From positions 434,001 to 498,000 of the forward strand of contig JAWWOW010000006.1 of assembly GCA_033851265.1 (NCBI GenBank): a DNA stretch of 64,000 nt, given 5' to 3'. This stretch comes from JAWWOW01 sp033851265. Lineage in GTDB: Bacteria; Actinomycetota; Actinomycetes; JAWWOW01. Each line of letters begins with the position of its first letter. Positions within the stretch are counted from its first letter, which is position 1. Below are positions 24,768 through 34,750 of this stretch, in pieces. Both the position numbers and the translations under genes were made by a program. The notes below the pieces were generated by a model. It did not search any database and had not been told where the DNA came from. It worked only from the letters and a program-made list of their open reading frames with translations.

Positions 24768-25327
24768 GCGGCAGCTGCTTCTTCGGTCGGCGCATCCTTG
24801 ATCGGAGCGTCGATCGTTACCGACCCGGCGTTCTCGAATGACAACCGCAGCTTGAGATAGGTGCCGACGAACCGCTCGATACCCAGCTGCTTGATCTCGA
24901 CTTGTGGGGTATCGGGGTAGCCGATCTTCACCAGGCGTTGCGCCGGCAGCTCGACGCGATTGGGTTGGCCTTGCTCGATGGGGCTGGTGCCAGGGTTCGG
25001 ACCGGTGATCGTTGTAACGCCGCCGTTGAGGCAGTCGACAGCGACGAGCGCGTCGGCCGCTGTCCCGTTATTGAAGATGTGCGCGTAGAGCTTGACGCCG
25101 CCGCCCTTCGGAATCTTCACCACGCCGTTGCCGATGTCGTTAGGCGCGATCGGGACGAGGTAGACGTTGCGCACCTGCAGCTGGCCGCCACTCAGGTCGA
25201 CGTTGACACCGTCGATCGCCGTGTGGGCCTTCGAGGTGTTTGCGCCTTGCCCAACTGCGCATCCAGTGACAGCGGCCACGAACACGGCACCAGCAACGAC
25301 CTGGCCTGCGAGGCGACGAATGTTCAC
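24764..25327 (-). CDS. LpqE-like lipoprotein
   Basis: A 187-aa predicted lipoprotein with signal VAGAVFVAAVTGC, where Cys23 or so follows the lipobox. The mature part (DLSGGQLQVRNVYLVPIA, VKLYAHIFNNGTAADALVAV, LSFENAGSVTIDAPI) has the beta-sandwich look of the PCu(A)C copper-chaperone superfamily, as in mycobacterial LpqE. The position near carD supports this, because lpqE (Rv3584) adjoins carD in mycobacteria. Copper ligands (H/M motifs) are not obvious, so copper binding is unproven. Start GTG 25327; no ribosome site, so perhaps leaderless. Confidence 0.7.
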   Translation of the reverse strand: MNIRRLAGQVVAGAVFVAAVTGCAVGQGANTSKAHTAIDGVNVDLSGGQLQVRNVYLVPIAPNDIGNGVVKIPKGGGVKLYAHIFNNGTAADALVAVDCLNGGVTTITGPNPGTSPIEQGQPNRVELPAQRLVKIGYPDTPQVEIKQLGIERFVGTYLKLRLSFENAGSVTIDAPIKDAPTEEAAAA

Positions 25328-25355
25328 GGACGGGAGCGTAGCCAGGTCGGCCCAC

Positions 25356-26177
25356 TCAGGGGCGGACGCCCCCCGTCGTTGCGACCGCCACAACCAACGG
25401 GAGGACGGCCAGGATGCTCAACACGAACAACCCGTCGTTTCGACCGAGCACCGCACGCAGCAGTGCGGTCCCGGAGATAGCGAAGGCCACCAGCCCGAGC
25501 GCGAGGCTCAACGGCTCGAGCCGGTCGTGAATGGTCAGGAAAACAGCCACCGCAGCGACGACCGCAGCCGTCGACAGCGCGGTCGACGCGCGTACGCCGA
25601 GCCGCTGCGGCATCCCTCGCACACCGGTCGCCGCGTCGTGATCGAGGTCCTCGACGGCGTTCGTGAGATGTGCCGACAGCCCGAGCAACGCCGACGCAAC
25701 GACCAACCCCCAGGGCGGCCGGGGGTGTCCGGGCAACGCCTGCGACACCACGACCGGCACGAGACCGAACGCCAGCACGTAAGGGAACGGACTCAACAGG
25801 CTGCGCTTCAAACCGAGGTTGTACGACCATGCCGCCGCGACGGCAACCAGGTGCGCCATACCCGCGCGCCAACCGAGCAACAGCGATGCCGGCACGCACA
25901 GCGTCAACGCGACGAGCGCCCCGACACCGACAACCTGACGCGACACGAGACCCTGGGCAATCGGCTTGTCCGTACGCCGTCGTGCGACGTCGATCGGTGC
26001 GTCGACCCAGTCATTGCTCCACCCGACGCTGGCCTGCCCAGACAACACCGCGAACGCCAGTAGCGCGCACTTGCCGGTGCTGAGGTCACTCGCGACTGCC
26101 GTCGCCGTCGCGTAGCCGACGACCGCCACGGTCGGGCCCGGGTGCGTGGCAAGAACGAGGCCCCTCAACAACCTCAC
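25356..26177 (-). CDS. UbiA-family prenyltransferase
   Basis: A 273-aa polytopic protein of the UbiA superfamily, with about eight helices. The two Asp-rich motifs that bind prenyl diphosphate through Mg are present: NDWVDAPID (N-D-x-x-D-x-x-x-D) and NAVEDLDHDAATGVRGMP. The aromatic or polar acceptor is unknown; the family includes menaquinone, haem O and arabinogalactan-precursor (DPPR) enzymes. Start GTG 26177 overlaps the upstream gene's TGA, so both are co-transcribed. Not adjacent to menaquinone genes here. Confidence 0.87.
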   Translation of the reverse strand: MRLLRGLVLATHPGPTVAVVGYATATAVASDLSTGKCALLAFAVLSGQASVGWSNDWVDAPIDVARRRTDKPIAQGLVSRQVVGVGALVALTLCVPASLLLGWRAGMAHLVAVAAAWSYNLGLKRSLLSPFPYVLAFGLVPVVVSQALPGHPRPPWGLVVASALLGLSAHLTNAVEDLDHDAATGVRGMPQRLGVRASTALSTAAVVAAVAVFLTIHDRLEPLSLALGLVAFAISGTALLRAVLGRNDGLFVLSILAVLPLVVAVATTGGVRP

Positions 26178-26914
26178 TCGGCGAGACTGGCGATGCGTGC
26201 GGTGAGTCGCGTCGATGCCGACAGGTCGCGGACGACGTCTTGGACGACGCCATTGCCCCGCAGCAGGACCGCAGTGACGCCGGTCGCGTGATAGGTCTGC
26301 GCAAGCGCGCCCACCGCGTCGAACGCCGACGTCACCTGCGCCCCGCGCACCTTGCTCGCGATCGCATCAACCTCGGTGTCGATGCCGGAGGGCGCCACGA
26401 CATAGAGCCGGAATCCGAATTGCCCGGCTTGTCGGGCGAGGTTTTCCACAACCGCGAAGCAGCCACAGTCGATCGGCACGAGCGCGAGCACACCCGGGCG
26501 CAGCGACTGGGCCGAACGGGTGACCGTGCCCACGAGGAGCGGCGTCGCAGGGATCAGCCCGCCGACCGACCCGACCTGCGCGGCGGGCTGCGTCGCGAGC
26601 GGCTCCTGGCGGACGCTGGCGGCCCCGTCCGGGCGCAGCGCGAAGAACAACGCCGTCACGGCGATCGCGCTGCAGAGAACGGCGATGATCACCGGCGCGG
26701 CAATGCCGTAGCGCCGCAGTCGTTCCAGCGGGAGCAGCCGGTTGGCGAGCGCGCGGCGGCGGGCTGCTCGGAGCTCGCGCTGGTAGGTCGCGACCTCGGC
26801 GGCGAGCTCGCGGGCATCGTCGGGGATCTCGGTCAGCAGAAGCTGATCAGGCTGCTCAGGGAACTCGTCACCAGAGCGCTCGCCGCCGGTTGCATCGCCG
26901 GGTCCGCCGGACAT
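26174..26914 (-). CDS. Membrane-anchored thioredoxin-like protein, tentative
   Basis: A 246-aa protein: acidic N-terminal cytoplasmic part, a helix rich in R and A (ATYQRELRAARRRALANRLL), one membrane segment (YGIAAPVIIAVLCSAIAVTALFF), then an extracellular domain containing VLALVPIDCGCFAVVENLAR and QFGFRLYVVAPSGID. The strand-helix layout around the CGC pair looks like a thioredoxin or peroxiredoxin fold with a C-x-C motif in place of CxxC; this is inference. ATG 26914 is chosen because it precedes the family-like MSGGPG start, but upstream in-frame starts up to 27034 exist. Coupled to the UbiA-like gene. Confidence 0.6.
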   Translation of the reverse strand: MSGGPGDATGGERSGDEFPEQPDQLLLTEIPDDARELAAEVATYQRELRAARRRALANRLLPLERLRRYGIAAPVIIAVLCSAIAVTALFFALRPDGAASVRQEPLATQPAAQVGSVGGLIPATPLLVGTVTRSAQSLRPGVLALVPIDCGCFAVVENLARQAGQFGFRLYVVAPSGIDTEVDAIASKVRGAQVTSAFDAVGALAQTYHATGVTAVLLRGNGVVQDVVRDLSASTRLTARIASLAE

Positions 26915-27146
26915 GGCGTCAGTATCCGCGCTTACCGCGGTGCCGCCCATACCGGTGTCACAACGATCGCGCGACAGTGCGTGTTCGGCGTACAACAGAA
27001 CGCGCTTTCGGCACACGAGGATCCGTTCTGTCAACCCCCGAAATCGGCACTGTGCAAGACGTTTCCGCAGGTCAGAGCGTTCATCGGGTCGGAAAGATCA
27101 TGATTTTGCGTGGTACCCTTAACGTGGCGGAAGGGATACACACCAC

Positions 27147-27629
27147 ATGTCGTTCCAGGTCGGCGAGACCGTTGTTTACCCCCATCACGGGGCTGCGTTG
27201 ATCGAGGCAATCGAGACCCGCTTGATCCAGGGCGAGGAGCGGATGTATCTCGTTCTCAAGGTCGCTCAAGGCGATCTGACCGTGCGTGTTCCTGCTGACA
27301 ATGTCGATCTTGTCGGCGTGCGTGACGTCGTGGGGCAGGAGGGCCTGGACAAGGTCTTCGAGGTCCTGCGGGCCCCGCACACCGAGGAGCCGACCAACTG
27401 GTCCCGCCGTTACAAGGCCAACCTCGAGAAGCTCGCCTCCGGTGACGTCAACAAGGTCGCCGAGGTTGTGCGCGACCTCTGGCGCCGCGACCGCGAGCGT
27501 GGGCTCTCCGCCGGCGAGAAGCGGATGCTGGCAAAGGCCCGGCAAATTCTTGTGTCGGAGCTCGCTTTGGCCGAAGGAACCAATGAGGACAAGGCGGAGG
27601 CCATCCTCGACGAGGTGCTGGCTTCCTAG
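27147..27629 (+). CDS. carD: CarD, RNA-polymerase-binding transcription regulator
   Basis: A 160-aa CarD. The N-terminal RNA-polymerase interaction (Tudor-like) domain begins MSFQVGETVVYPHHGAALIE. The C-terminal helical domain (EEPTNWSRRYKANLEKLASG, VAEVVRDLWRRDRERGLSAG, EKRMLAKARQILVSELALA) includes the conserved tryptophan used to stabilise the open promoter complex. CarD is a general regulator of rRNA and other sigma-A promoters in actinobacteria. An AAGGGA site lies upstream of the ATG. It is divergent from the thioredoxin-like gene across a 232-bp gap that should hold its promoter. Confidence 0.96.
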   Translation: MSFQVGETVVYPHHGAALIEAIETRLIQGEERMYLVLKVAQGDLTVRVPADNVDLVGVRDVVGQEGLDKVFEVLRAPHTEEPTNWSRRYKANLEKLASGDVNKVAEVVRDLWRRDRERGLSAGEKRMLAKARQILVSELALAEGTNEDKAEAILDEVLAS

Positions 27630-27714
27630 CTAGCGCCCCTGCGCCGCTGGTCTCCTCCGCCGCGTCCCCGGTCCTGAGCAGGGCCGGCCGACTCGACTGG
27701 TTCCGGAGGGCGCA

Positions 27715-28851
27715 ATGGCATCACGCGTTCCTCGGGGGCGCCGTGCGCCTGCCGGTGTTGTCGAGCTATTGCGCTTGCTGGTCGTCGTGTTCTTCGCCGG
27801 CGTCGGCTACGAGATCTCCCACCGCCTGAACTCCGACGCGACCATCCTCGGTCCGTTCAACGGGGTGGCCATTGGCGTCATCGTCGGGTCTGGCGTCGGC
27901 TATGTGCTCGGCGGCGTACTCGGACGTACGACGGTCACGGCCGTCGACCGCACCGAGCACGCATTGACCGAGGTCTCCGCCGAGCAGCTGGTCGCCGGCG
28001 CGATCGGCGGCGTCATCGGTGTCTTCGTCGGCACCGGCGTGGCGTGGCCCGTGTTCCTCATCGGGACGACGTTCATTGCCTTCCCGCTCTTTGCCTTCGT
28101 CGTCCTGGTACTCGGCCTCATCGGGTTCCGGCTCGGGCAGCACAAGCGCGACGGCGTGCTGGGCATGTTCGGCGCGCAAGCCGGGCTGACCCCGAAGCGC
28201 ACCCCGACGGCCGCGCTGCCGCGCGTCGTGGACACCTCGGTCGCCATCGACGGTCGCATCCTCGATGTCGTCCGCGCCGGCTTCCTGCACGGGACGATGC
28301 TCGTGCCCTCCCCGGTGATCGCCGAGCTGCAAGGTCTCGCCGACTCCTCCGACGACCGGCGCCGCGCGCGCGGCCGGCGTGGTCTCGAAGTTCTGGAGAC
28401 GATGCGCCGCGAACCAGCCGTCGACATCGAAGTGCTGAACGACGAAGTGCCAGAAGTTGCCGAGGTCGATGCCAAGCTGGTGCGGCTCTGCCTTGACCGC
28501 GGCGCCGCGTTGCTCACCTTGGACACCAACCTCGCGCGCGCGGCTGCACTCGCCGGCGTACGCGTCCTGAACCTGCACTCGTTGGCGATCGCGTTGCGTC
28601 CGCCCGTCTCCGCCGGCGACGACGTTCCCGTACTCCTCCTTAAGCCGGGCAAGGAAGCCGCGCAAGCCGTCGGTTACCTCGACGACGGAACGATGGTCGT
28701 GGTCGAACGCGGCAAGCACCTGATCGGACGCGAGGTCTCGGTCAATGTGACCAGCGTCCTGACGACGGCCAACGGCCGGATGGTCTTCGCTCACCCCGTC
28801 GACGAGTCAGCGGCTCCCAGCCTTGGTATCGCCGGCAACCGCCGCCACTAG
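27715..28851 (+). CDS. PIN/TRAM membrane protein (YacL-like)
   Basis: A 378-aa protein: N-terminal membrane helices (about residues 15-150, ELLRLLVVVFFAGVGYEI, FVGTGVAWPVFLIGTTF), a PIN nuclease domain (RVVDTSVAIDGRILDV, PSPVIAELQGLAD, AEVDAKLVRLCLDRGAALLT, DTNL) with its conserved aspartates, and a C-terminal TRAM RNA-binding domain (GKEAAQAVGYLDDGTMVVVE). This is the YacL-like layout typically found next to carD and the ispD/ispF genes. RNase activity is expected but the substrate is unknown. GGAGGG lies before ATG 27715. Confidence 0.92.
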   Translation: MASRVPRGRRAPAGVVELLRLLVVVFFAGVGYEISHRLNSDATILGPFNGVAIGVIVGSGVGYVLGGVLGRTTVTAVDRTEHALTEVSAEQLVAGAIGGVIGVFVGTGVAWPVFLIGTTFIAFPLFAFVVLVLGLIGFRLGQHKRDGVLGMFGAQAGLTPKRTPTAALPRVVDTSVAIDGRILDVVRAGFLHGTMLVPSPVIAELQGLADSSDDRRRARGRRGLEVLETMRREPAVDIEVLNDEVPEVAEVDAKLVRLCLDRGAALLTLDTNLARAAALAGVRVLNLHSLAIALRPPVSAGDDVPVLLLKPGKEAAQAVGYLDDGTMVVVERGKHLIGREVSVNVTSVLTTANGRMVFAHPVDESAAPSLGIAGNRRH

Positions 28852-28866
28852 TCCACACTGGGAGGC

Positions 28867-29355
28867 GTGGTCGACGCATCGCAGCTTCCCCGGGTGGGCA
28901 TCGGCGTCGACGTACACCCCTTTGATGCGTCTCGGCCGCTGCAGCTCGCGCTGTTGTCCTGGCCGGGTGAACCTGGGCTCGCCGGTCACTCTGATGGAGA
29001 TGCAGCTGCGCACGCGGTGTGTGACGCGCTGCTATCCGCTGCTGGGCTCGGCGACCTCGGCGCCGTGTTCGGCACCGACGACCCGCAGTGGGCGGGTGCG
29101 GACAGCGCCGCGTTGATCGGCGAGGTGGTACGCCGAGTCGCGGATGTGGGCTTCTCGGTCGGCAACGTCGCCGTGCAGATCATCGGGAACAAACCCACGC
29201 TCGCGCCCCGGCGTACTGAAGCCGAGGCAGCGATGAGCGCTGCCGTCGGCGCATCCGTGTCCGTGTCCGCAACGACGACCGACGGTCTGGGGCTCACGGG
29301 CCGTGGCGACGGGTTAGCCGCCATCGCGACGGCGTTAGTCGTCGCAACTGAGTGA
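28867..29355 (+). CDS. ispF: 2-C-methyl-D-erythritol 2,4-cyclodiphosphate synthase
   Basis: A 162-aa enzyme of the MEP isoprenoid pathway that cyclises CDP-ME-2-phosphate with release of CMP. The signature GIGVDVHPF, the GHSDGDAAAHAVCDALLSAAGLGDLG active-site region (described by its key D-x-H and H-S-D-G-D residues) and the C-terminal TTDGLGLTGRGDGLAAIA are typical. GTG 28867 follows the PIN/TRAM stop by 15 bp; GTG 28894 is an alternative. Its usual neighbour ispD is absent from this gap. A strong hairpin follows. Confidence 0.94.
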   Translation: MVDASQLPRVGIGVDVHPFDASRPLQLALLSWPGEPGLAGHSDGDAAAHAVCDALLSAAGLGDLGAVFGTDDPQWAGADSAALIGEVVRRVADVGFSVGNVAVQIIGNKPTLAPRRTEAEAAMSAAVGASVSVSATTTDGLGLTGRGDGLAAIATALVVATE

Positions 29356-29392
29356 GTAAGCGGGCGTGGGCACTCCCCAGCTAGCGGGAGGA

Positions 29393-29443
29393 AGGCACCA
29401 GGCCCGACGCCCCTCTTCCCGAAGCGCGGGCCTGGCGCCTTTC
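29393..29443 (+). terminator. Terminator after ispF
   Basis: A long GC-rich stem (GGCACCAGGCCCG paired with CGGGCCTGGCGCC, one mismatch) is followed by TTTCC. It ends the carD-PIN/TRAM-ispF transcript. The rest of the gap to 29651 shows no convincing gene. Confidence 0.8.
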
Positions 29444-29651
29444 CGACGATTGATCGGGCGATCCCCGGTCGACTCACCTGCTCTACCGTCGGTCCCCTTG
29501 TAAGGAAGCGCGCTAGCGGGTGCGCTTCGCTGCCTGTGGGGATGCGGGAGCGGGGTTCTGGACGCCCGAGTTGCCGTAATTCGACACTCTACATCCTTCG
29601 GGCTGGCGCGGCCCCGAAGCCACGAACATCACTAGCGCCGGCGCCGGATGT

Positions 29652-30377
29652 CTACCCGGCCCCGCTGAGCACCGACGCAGTGCTGATCTGGCCGTCGACC
29701 ACCTCGAACGCAATCTCGGATAGGCGACGATTGTGGTTGCGCGCGTATGCGCGTAGCTGCGAGAACGCGCCGTCCATGTCCAAACCGCCTTTGGCCGCGA
29801 GCAGCCCTTTGGCCTGCTCGATGACAACGCGGCTGTTCAACGCCGTTTGGAGTTGTTCGGCGACTACCTCGGCGCGATGAATAGCCCGCTCCTGCAAGAC
29901 GCCGATCGTCGCAACGTCGGCTAACGCCTGCGCCGCACGGAGACTGGCTGCTTCCATCTGGCCGCGCTCGGTGCCGAAGAGGTTGAGAGTCCCAATGGTT
30001 TCGTCTCGCAGCCGCATCGGTATCGCATGAACGGAGAAGAAGCCGTGCGCGATCGCATGGGGAACGAACTTCGGCCAGCGGGTCTCCTTTTCCAGATCCG
30101 CGACCGACACGACTTCACCCGTGCGATAACAGTCCATGCACGGGCCCTCATCGTTCTGCAGTTGGAACAACTCCAGTAACCGGGTCTCCTCAGCGGAGGC
30201 GGCAATAACGCTGAGTTCGCCGCGGTGGTCTGCAAGCAGCAGGCCGGATGCGGCCGCGTCGAACAAACTGACGCAGTGCTCGTTGAGCCGGTGCATGAAC
30301 TCGACGACGTCGTACTGATCTACCAAGGTGTCGGCCAACTCGACGAACGCCTCGGCCAATTCACCATCGCGGGCCAT
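29652..30377 (-). CDS. GAF-ANTAR regulator 1
   Basis: A 241-aa two-domain protein: an N-terminal GAF sensor domain (about 10-155, DEGPCMDCYRTGEVVSVADL, RLRDETIGTLNLFG) and a C-terminal ANTAR RNA-binding domain (about 165-230, LQTALNSRVVIEQAKGLLA, LDMDGAFSQLRAYARNHNRR). ANTAR proteins act as transcription antiterminators by binding paired hexaloop hairpins in leader RNAs. The GAF ligand is unknown. It is followed on the same strand, 51 bp upstream, by a second GAF-ANTAR gene, so the two may be co-transcribed and could dimerise. Confidence 0.9.
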   Translation of the reverse strand: MARDGELAEAFVELADTLVDQYDVVEFMHRLNEHCVSLFDAAASGLLLADHRGELSVIAASAEETRLLELFQLQNDEGPCMDCYRTGEVVSVADLEKETRWPKFVPHAIAHGFFSVHAIPMRLRDETIGTLNLFGTERGQMEAASLRAAQALADVATIGVLQERAIHRAEVVAEQLQTALNSRVVIEQAKGLLAAKGGLDMDGAFSQLRAYARNHNRRLSEIAFEVVDGQISTASVLSGAG

Positions 30378-30428
30378 CGGAGCCTCCCGTCCAGCACCAG
30401 AATGCCACGCAACGTGGCCGTCGTGAAC

Positions 30429-31157
30429 TCATGCATCCACGCCAAAACCGTGCTGCGAGAGGTCGACGAGCCCGGCGACGACGCGCCGTGACAGCGCGCT
30501 GGTGCTCACGCCCATCGCGTAGGCGTGGGCGCGCAACCGCACGAGCGCTTCGGTCGCGGTCACATCAAGTTGACCCATGACCATTCCGGTCGCTTGGTGA
30601 ATCTCTGCCCGATAAAAGGAGCCCAAATCCCACCAGTCTTCGTCGAAATCTCCAGCGGGTGTGCGGTCATGCATCTTGATGAGCGCGAGCGTTGCCGCGT
30701 CGGCGACGAGCGACGCGTCCGCGAGTTGTTCCGTGCTGAGGCGACCGGGAGTGTCTCGGTACAGGTCGATCACGCCGAGTCGGATCGCGCCAATACGCAG
30801 CGGCAGCGCGAAAATCGCGGCCACTCCGGCTGAGTGAGCCTCAGCGCTGAAACCAGGCCAACGCGACTCAGCGGCGTCATCGAGCATCGGGACCAGAACA
30901 GGTTTACCGGTGGCAATCGCCTCGACGCAGGGCCCGACGCCACTGGTGAACTGGAGATCCTCGACACGTTGCATCACCGCGTCGCTCACGCAAACGGTGC
31001 CGCGTACTCCTGGATCCGCGGCGATGGCGATCGCGGCGCCGGTGACGGGCAGCAGGTCAGCACAGGACATGCAGATGCGGGCAGCGGCGGACTCTGGTGC
31101 ATCCGCTTCGTCAAGGATTGACTGCAAGGTAGCCCTGAGCGGCGTCGTTGCTGCCAT
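30429..31157 (-). CDS. GAF-ANTAR regulator 2
   Basis: A 242-aa protein with the same layout as its neighbour but clearly diverged: GAF (about 20-165, FTSGVGPCVEAIATGKPVLV, LRIGAIRLGVIDLYRDTPG) and ANTAR (about 180-235, EIHQATGMVMGQLDVTATEA, ALVRLRAHAYAMGVSTSALS). A WWDLGSFYRAE segment joins the two domains. ATG 31157 gives the natural N-terminus; the frame remains open far upstream only because it is antisense to cysS. Divergent from cysS with 165 bp between starts. Confidence 0.9.
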   Translation of the reverse strand: MAATTPLRATLQSILDEADAPESAAARICMSCADLLPVTGAAIAIAADPGVRGTVCVSDAVMQRVEDLQFTSGVGPCVEAIATGKPVLVPMLDDAAESRWPGFSAEAHSAGVAAIFALPLRIGAIRLGVIDLYRDTPGRLSTEQLADASLVADAATLALIKMHDRTPAGDFDEDWWDLGSFYRAEIHQATGMVMGQLDVTATEALVRLRAHAYAMGVSTSALSRRVVAGLVDLSQHGFGVDA

Positions 31158-31322
31158 CCGGTTGCCTCGATCCCGACCACATCGCCGTCGAAACTGTGGC
31201 GAGATCTGGACCGCAGCCAAACGAGCACTGTCGGTTCTCTGACCGACCTTCTCAGCATCCGCTGCCCCGCCGGCCAAGTCCAGCGCGTCCGGCACCGAAA
31301 CGCACGTGGATAGGCTCGACAG

Positions 31323-32728
<1,406 letters not shown>

Positions 32729-32732
<4 letters not shown>

Positions 32733-33664
32733 GCCCGAAGAAGAAGGGGCCGAGCACTGGCACAGGCGGTCACGGCAAGCGTCGCCTCGAAGGCAAGGGG
32801 CCGACGCCGAAGGCGAAGGACCGACCCGGGCACCCGGCGCAGCAGCGAGTGACTCATGCCAAGCGCGCGGCCGCGCGACAGCCGCGCCGACCGGCCGGCG
32901 ACGCCGTCGTCGGTCGCAACCCGGTGGTCGAGGCGCTCGCCGCGGACGTTCCCGCGACTGCGCTGCTGGTCGCACGCGGCATCGAGGTCGACAAGCGCGT
33001 GACCGACGCGATCCGCATCGCGAACACCCGGGGGCTCGCTGTCCGCGAGGTCCCGCGCACGGAGCTCGATCGCGTCACGGGCGGTGCGCACCATCAAGGA
33101 CTTGCGCTCTCGATTCCGGCGTACTCCTATCTCGACCCCGACGACCTGCTCACCCGCGCGATCGACACCGGCGACGCCCCGTTGCTCGTCGCACTCGACG
33201 GCGTCACCGACCCGCACAATCTCGGAGCGATCATCCGGTCGGCGGCGGCGTTCGGCGCGCATGGCGTCGTCGTGCCCGAGCGGCGATCGGCCGGCATGAC
33301 CGCCGGCGCGTGGAAGGCGAGTGCCGGGGCGGCTGCCCGGCTGCCGGTCGCGCGGGCGACCAACCTGCCCCGCACTCTCAAGGCGTACGCCGACGCGGGC
33401 CTCGTCGTGGCCGGACTGGCGGGCGACGGCGACGTGACGCTGGCGGACCTCGACGCGACCGGCCCGCTGTGCGTCGTCATCGGCTCCGAGGGGCGGGGGC
33501 TGTCCCGGTTGGTGGGGGAACGCTGCGACGTACGGGTGGGCATCCCGCTCGCGGGGGGCCGGCCGGGCTCGTCCGAACCGGGAGCGTCATTGAACGCGAG
33601 TGTCGCCGCGGGGATAGCGCTCTATTCGGTTGCAGAGCGTCGCCGGACGGCCGGTCGGTTGTGA
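32729..33664 (+). CDS. rlmB: 23S rRNA (guanosine-2'-O)-methyltransferase RlmB
   Basis: A 311-aa SpoU/TrmH-family (SPOUT) methyltransferase that 2'-O-methylates G2251 of 23S rRNA (E. coli numbering). It has a basic N-terminal extension (about 1-55), the L30e-like RNA-binding domain (GRNPVVEALAA) and the knotted catalytic domain: DGVTDPHNLGAIIRSAAAFG, VVIGSEGRGLSRLV and a C-terminal ASLNASVAAGIAL. Between motifs, IPLAGGRPGSSEPGASLN is longer than the usual IPMxGxxxSLN. The GTG start overlaps the cysS stop. Confidence 0.94.
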
Positions 33665-34020
33665 TACGTAACAATAACGGAGAGTGTGACAGTAGTCACA
33701 GTCGTACTGCTTTGTCCGCATTTTGAGACGGCTGTGGGCGCGACCTGCAGTTTTCTGTGTTGCGGTCGGGCCGTCACCCATTTGGCGGTCCGCTCGTTGT
33801 TGTGATGAACCCCGATGGTCAGGGTGACGCGCGCGTCATACAGTGACGGACGCTCCGGTATCTCCTGGCCGACCGGATTGCTGGCCTTTATCCCGAATGG
33901 GGGTCGCCCCGCGTGCGTCGCCCGACCCGTCGCGCTGTTCGCACGAACCTCCAGGCTGTGTCGGCGACCGTCGTTGCCGAGCGCGTGCCGGTGGCAGTGC
34001 CAGCCGCGGAGGACGCCCCC
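33665..34020 (+). promoter_or_regulatory. Long leader/promoter region of the SigH-like gene
   Basis: A 356-bp gap between rlmB and the preferred sigma-factor start. It begins with an AT-richer stretch (GTAACAATAACGG) unlike its surroundings, then the CRP-type palindrome at 33685-33700, then GC-rich sequence. A 13-codon open frame at 33805-33846 (MNPDGQGDARVIQ) is too short to call. No other gene is supported. The length suggests multiple promoters or a regulated leader. Confidence 0.5.
33685..33700. promoter_or_regulatory. CRP/FNR-type palindrome TGTGA-N6-TCACA
   Basis: TGTGACAGTAGTCACA matches the consensus of cAMP-receptor-type regulators exactly in both half-sites with the standard 6-bp spacing. 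It lies 336 bp before the sigma-factor start and 21 bp after the rlmB stop, so it should regulate the sigma gene. Confidence 0.6.
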
Positions 34021-34659
34021 GTGAGGACCGCGCTCATCCCGCTCGACACCGGTGACGAAGTGCTGGTCGCCTGGGCGCGCCAAGGGGACGACGAGGCGCT
34101 GGCCCGACTGCTCACCAAATATCGCGGCTTCGCTCGGGCCAAGGCCCGCTCGTACTTCCTCGTCGGCGCCGACCGTGAGGACATCGTTCAGGAAGGCATG
34201 ATCGGCCTCTACAAGGCCGTGCGTGACTTCAATGCCGACATGCAGACGTCGTTCCACGCGTTCGCCGAGCTCTGCATCACCCGCCAGATCATCACAGCGA
34301 TCAAGACGGCGACGCGGCAGAAGCACGGACCGCTCAACAACTACGTCTCGCTCTCCCGCCCTGTCGTCAACGACGAGGATGGCGAGCGCTGTCTGGGCGA
34401 CGTACTCCCCGCCGGCATGTGCGACCCGGCCGACCTCGTCATCTCCGCCGAACGCATCCGCGCGTTACAGGTCCACGTCGACATGGCGCTGTCCGACCTC
34501 GAAGCCGAGGTGTTGCGGCTCTACGTCGACGGCAAGAGCTACCAGGAGATCGCGAACCTCCTGCAGCGACACGTGAAGTCGATCGACAACGCGCTGCAGC
34601 GCATCAAGCGCAAGCTCGACGGGCACCTGCGCGGTCGCGAAGCCGCCGAAGCCGGCTGA
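34021..34659 (+). CDS. SigH-like RNA polymerase sigma factor
   Basis: A 212-aa sigma-70 protein of the group often annotated as sporulation sigma factor SigH. Region 2 is complete (LTKYRGFARAKARSYF, EDIVQEGMIGLYKAVRDFN, SFHAFAELCITRQIITAIKT) and so is region 4 (LSDLEAEVLRLYVDGKSYQE, RHVKSIDNALQRIKRKLDGH); region 3 is missing or very short. GTG 34021 with GGAGG 8 bp upstream gives the normal family length; a frame extension to 33913 has no ribosome site. Its partner anti-sigma factor is not evident. Followed by intergenic repeat D. Confidence 0.88.
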   Translation: MRTALIPLDTGDEVLVAWARQGDDEALARLLTKYRGFARAKARSYFLVGADREDIVQEGMIGLYKAVRDFNADMQTSFHAFAELCITRQIITAIKTATRQKHGPLNNYVSLSRPVVNDEDGERCLGDVLPAGMCDPADLVISAERIRALQVHVDMALSDLEAEVLRLYVDGKSYQEIANLLQRHVKSIDNALQRIKRKLDGHLRGREAAEAG

Positions 34660-34671
34660 GCTCCTCCCCAT

Positions 34672-34750
34672 CCCGCGCACTGGGTGAGTTAACCGGCGGC
34701 GCCCCGTCTGAGTGGTGAGCTACTGGCGGTCAGTTCACCCAATGCGGTGG
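34672..34750. repeat. Intergenic palindromic repeat, copy D
   Basis: This is the best copy: CGCGCACTGGGTGAGTTAAC, CGGCGGCGCC, GAGTGGTGAGCTACTGGCGG and CAGTTCACCCAATGCGG. Its two ends are reverse complements of each other (GCA-C/T-TGGGTGA on one side, TCACCCAATGC on the other), so the whole element folds back on itself. It separates the convergent sigma-factor and DUF4442 genes and provides the TGA stop of the latter. Confidence 0.75.

Noticed and set aside
33805..33846. A 13-codon leader peptide before the SigH-like gene
   Set aside because: No ribosome site, no attenuator-type codon run and too short to judge; kept only as a note.
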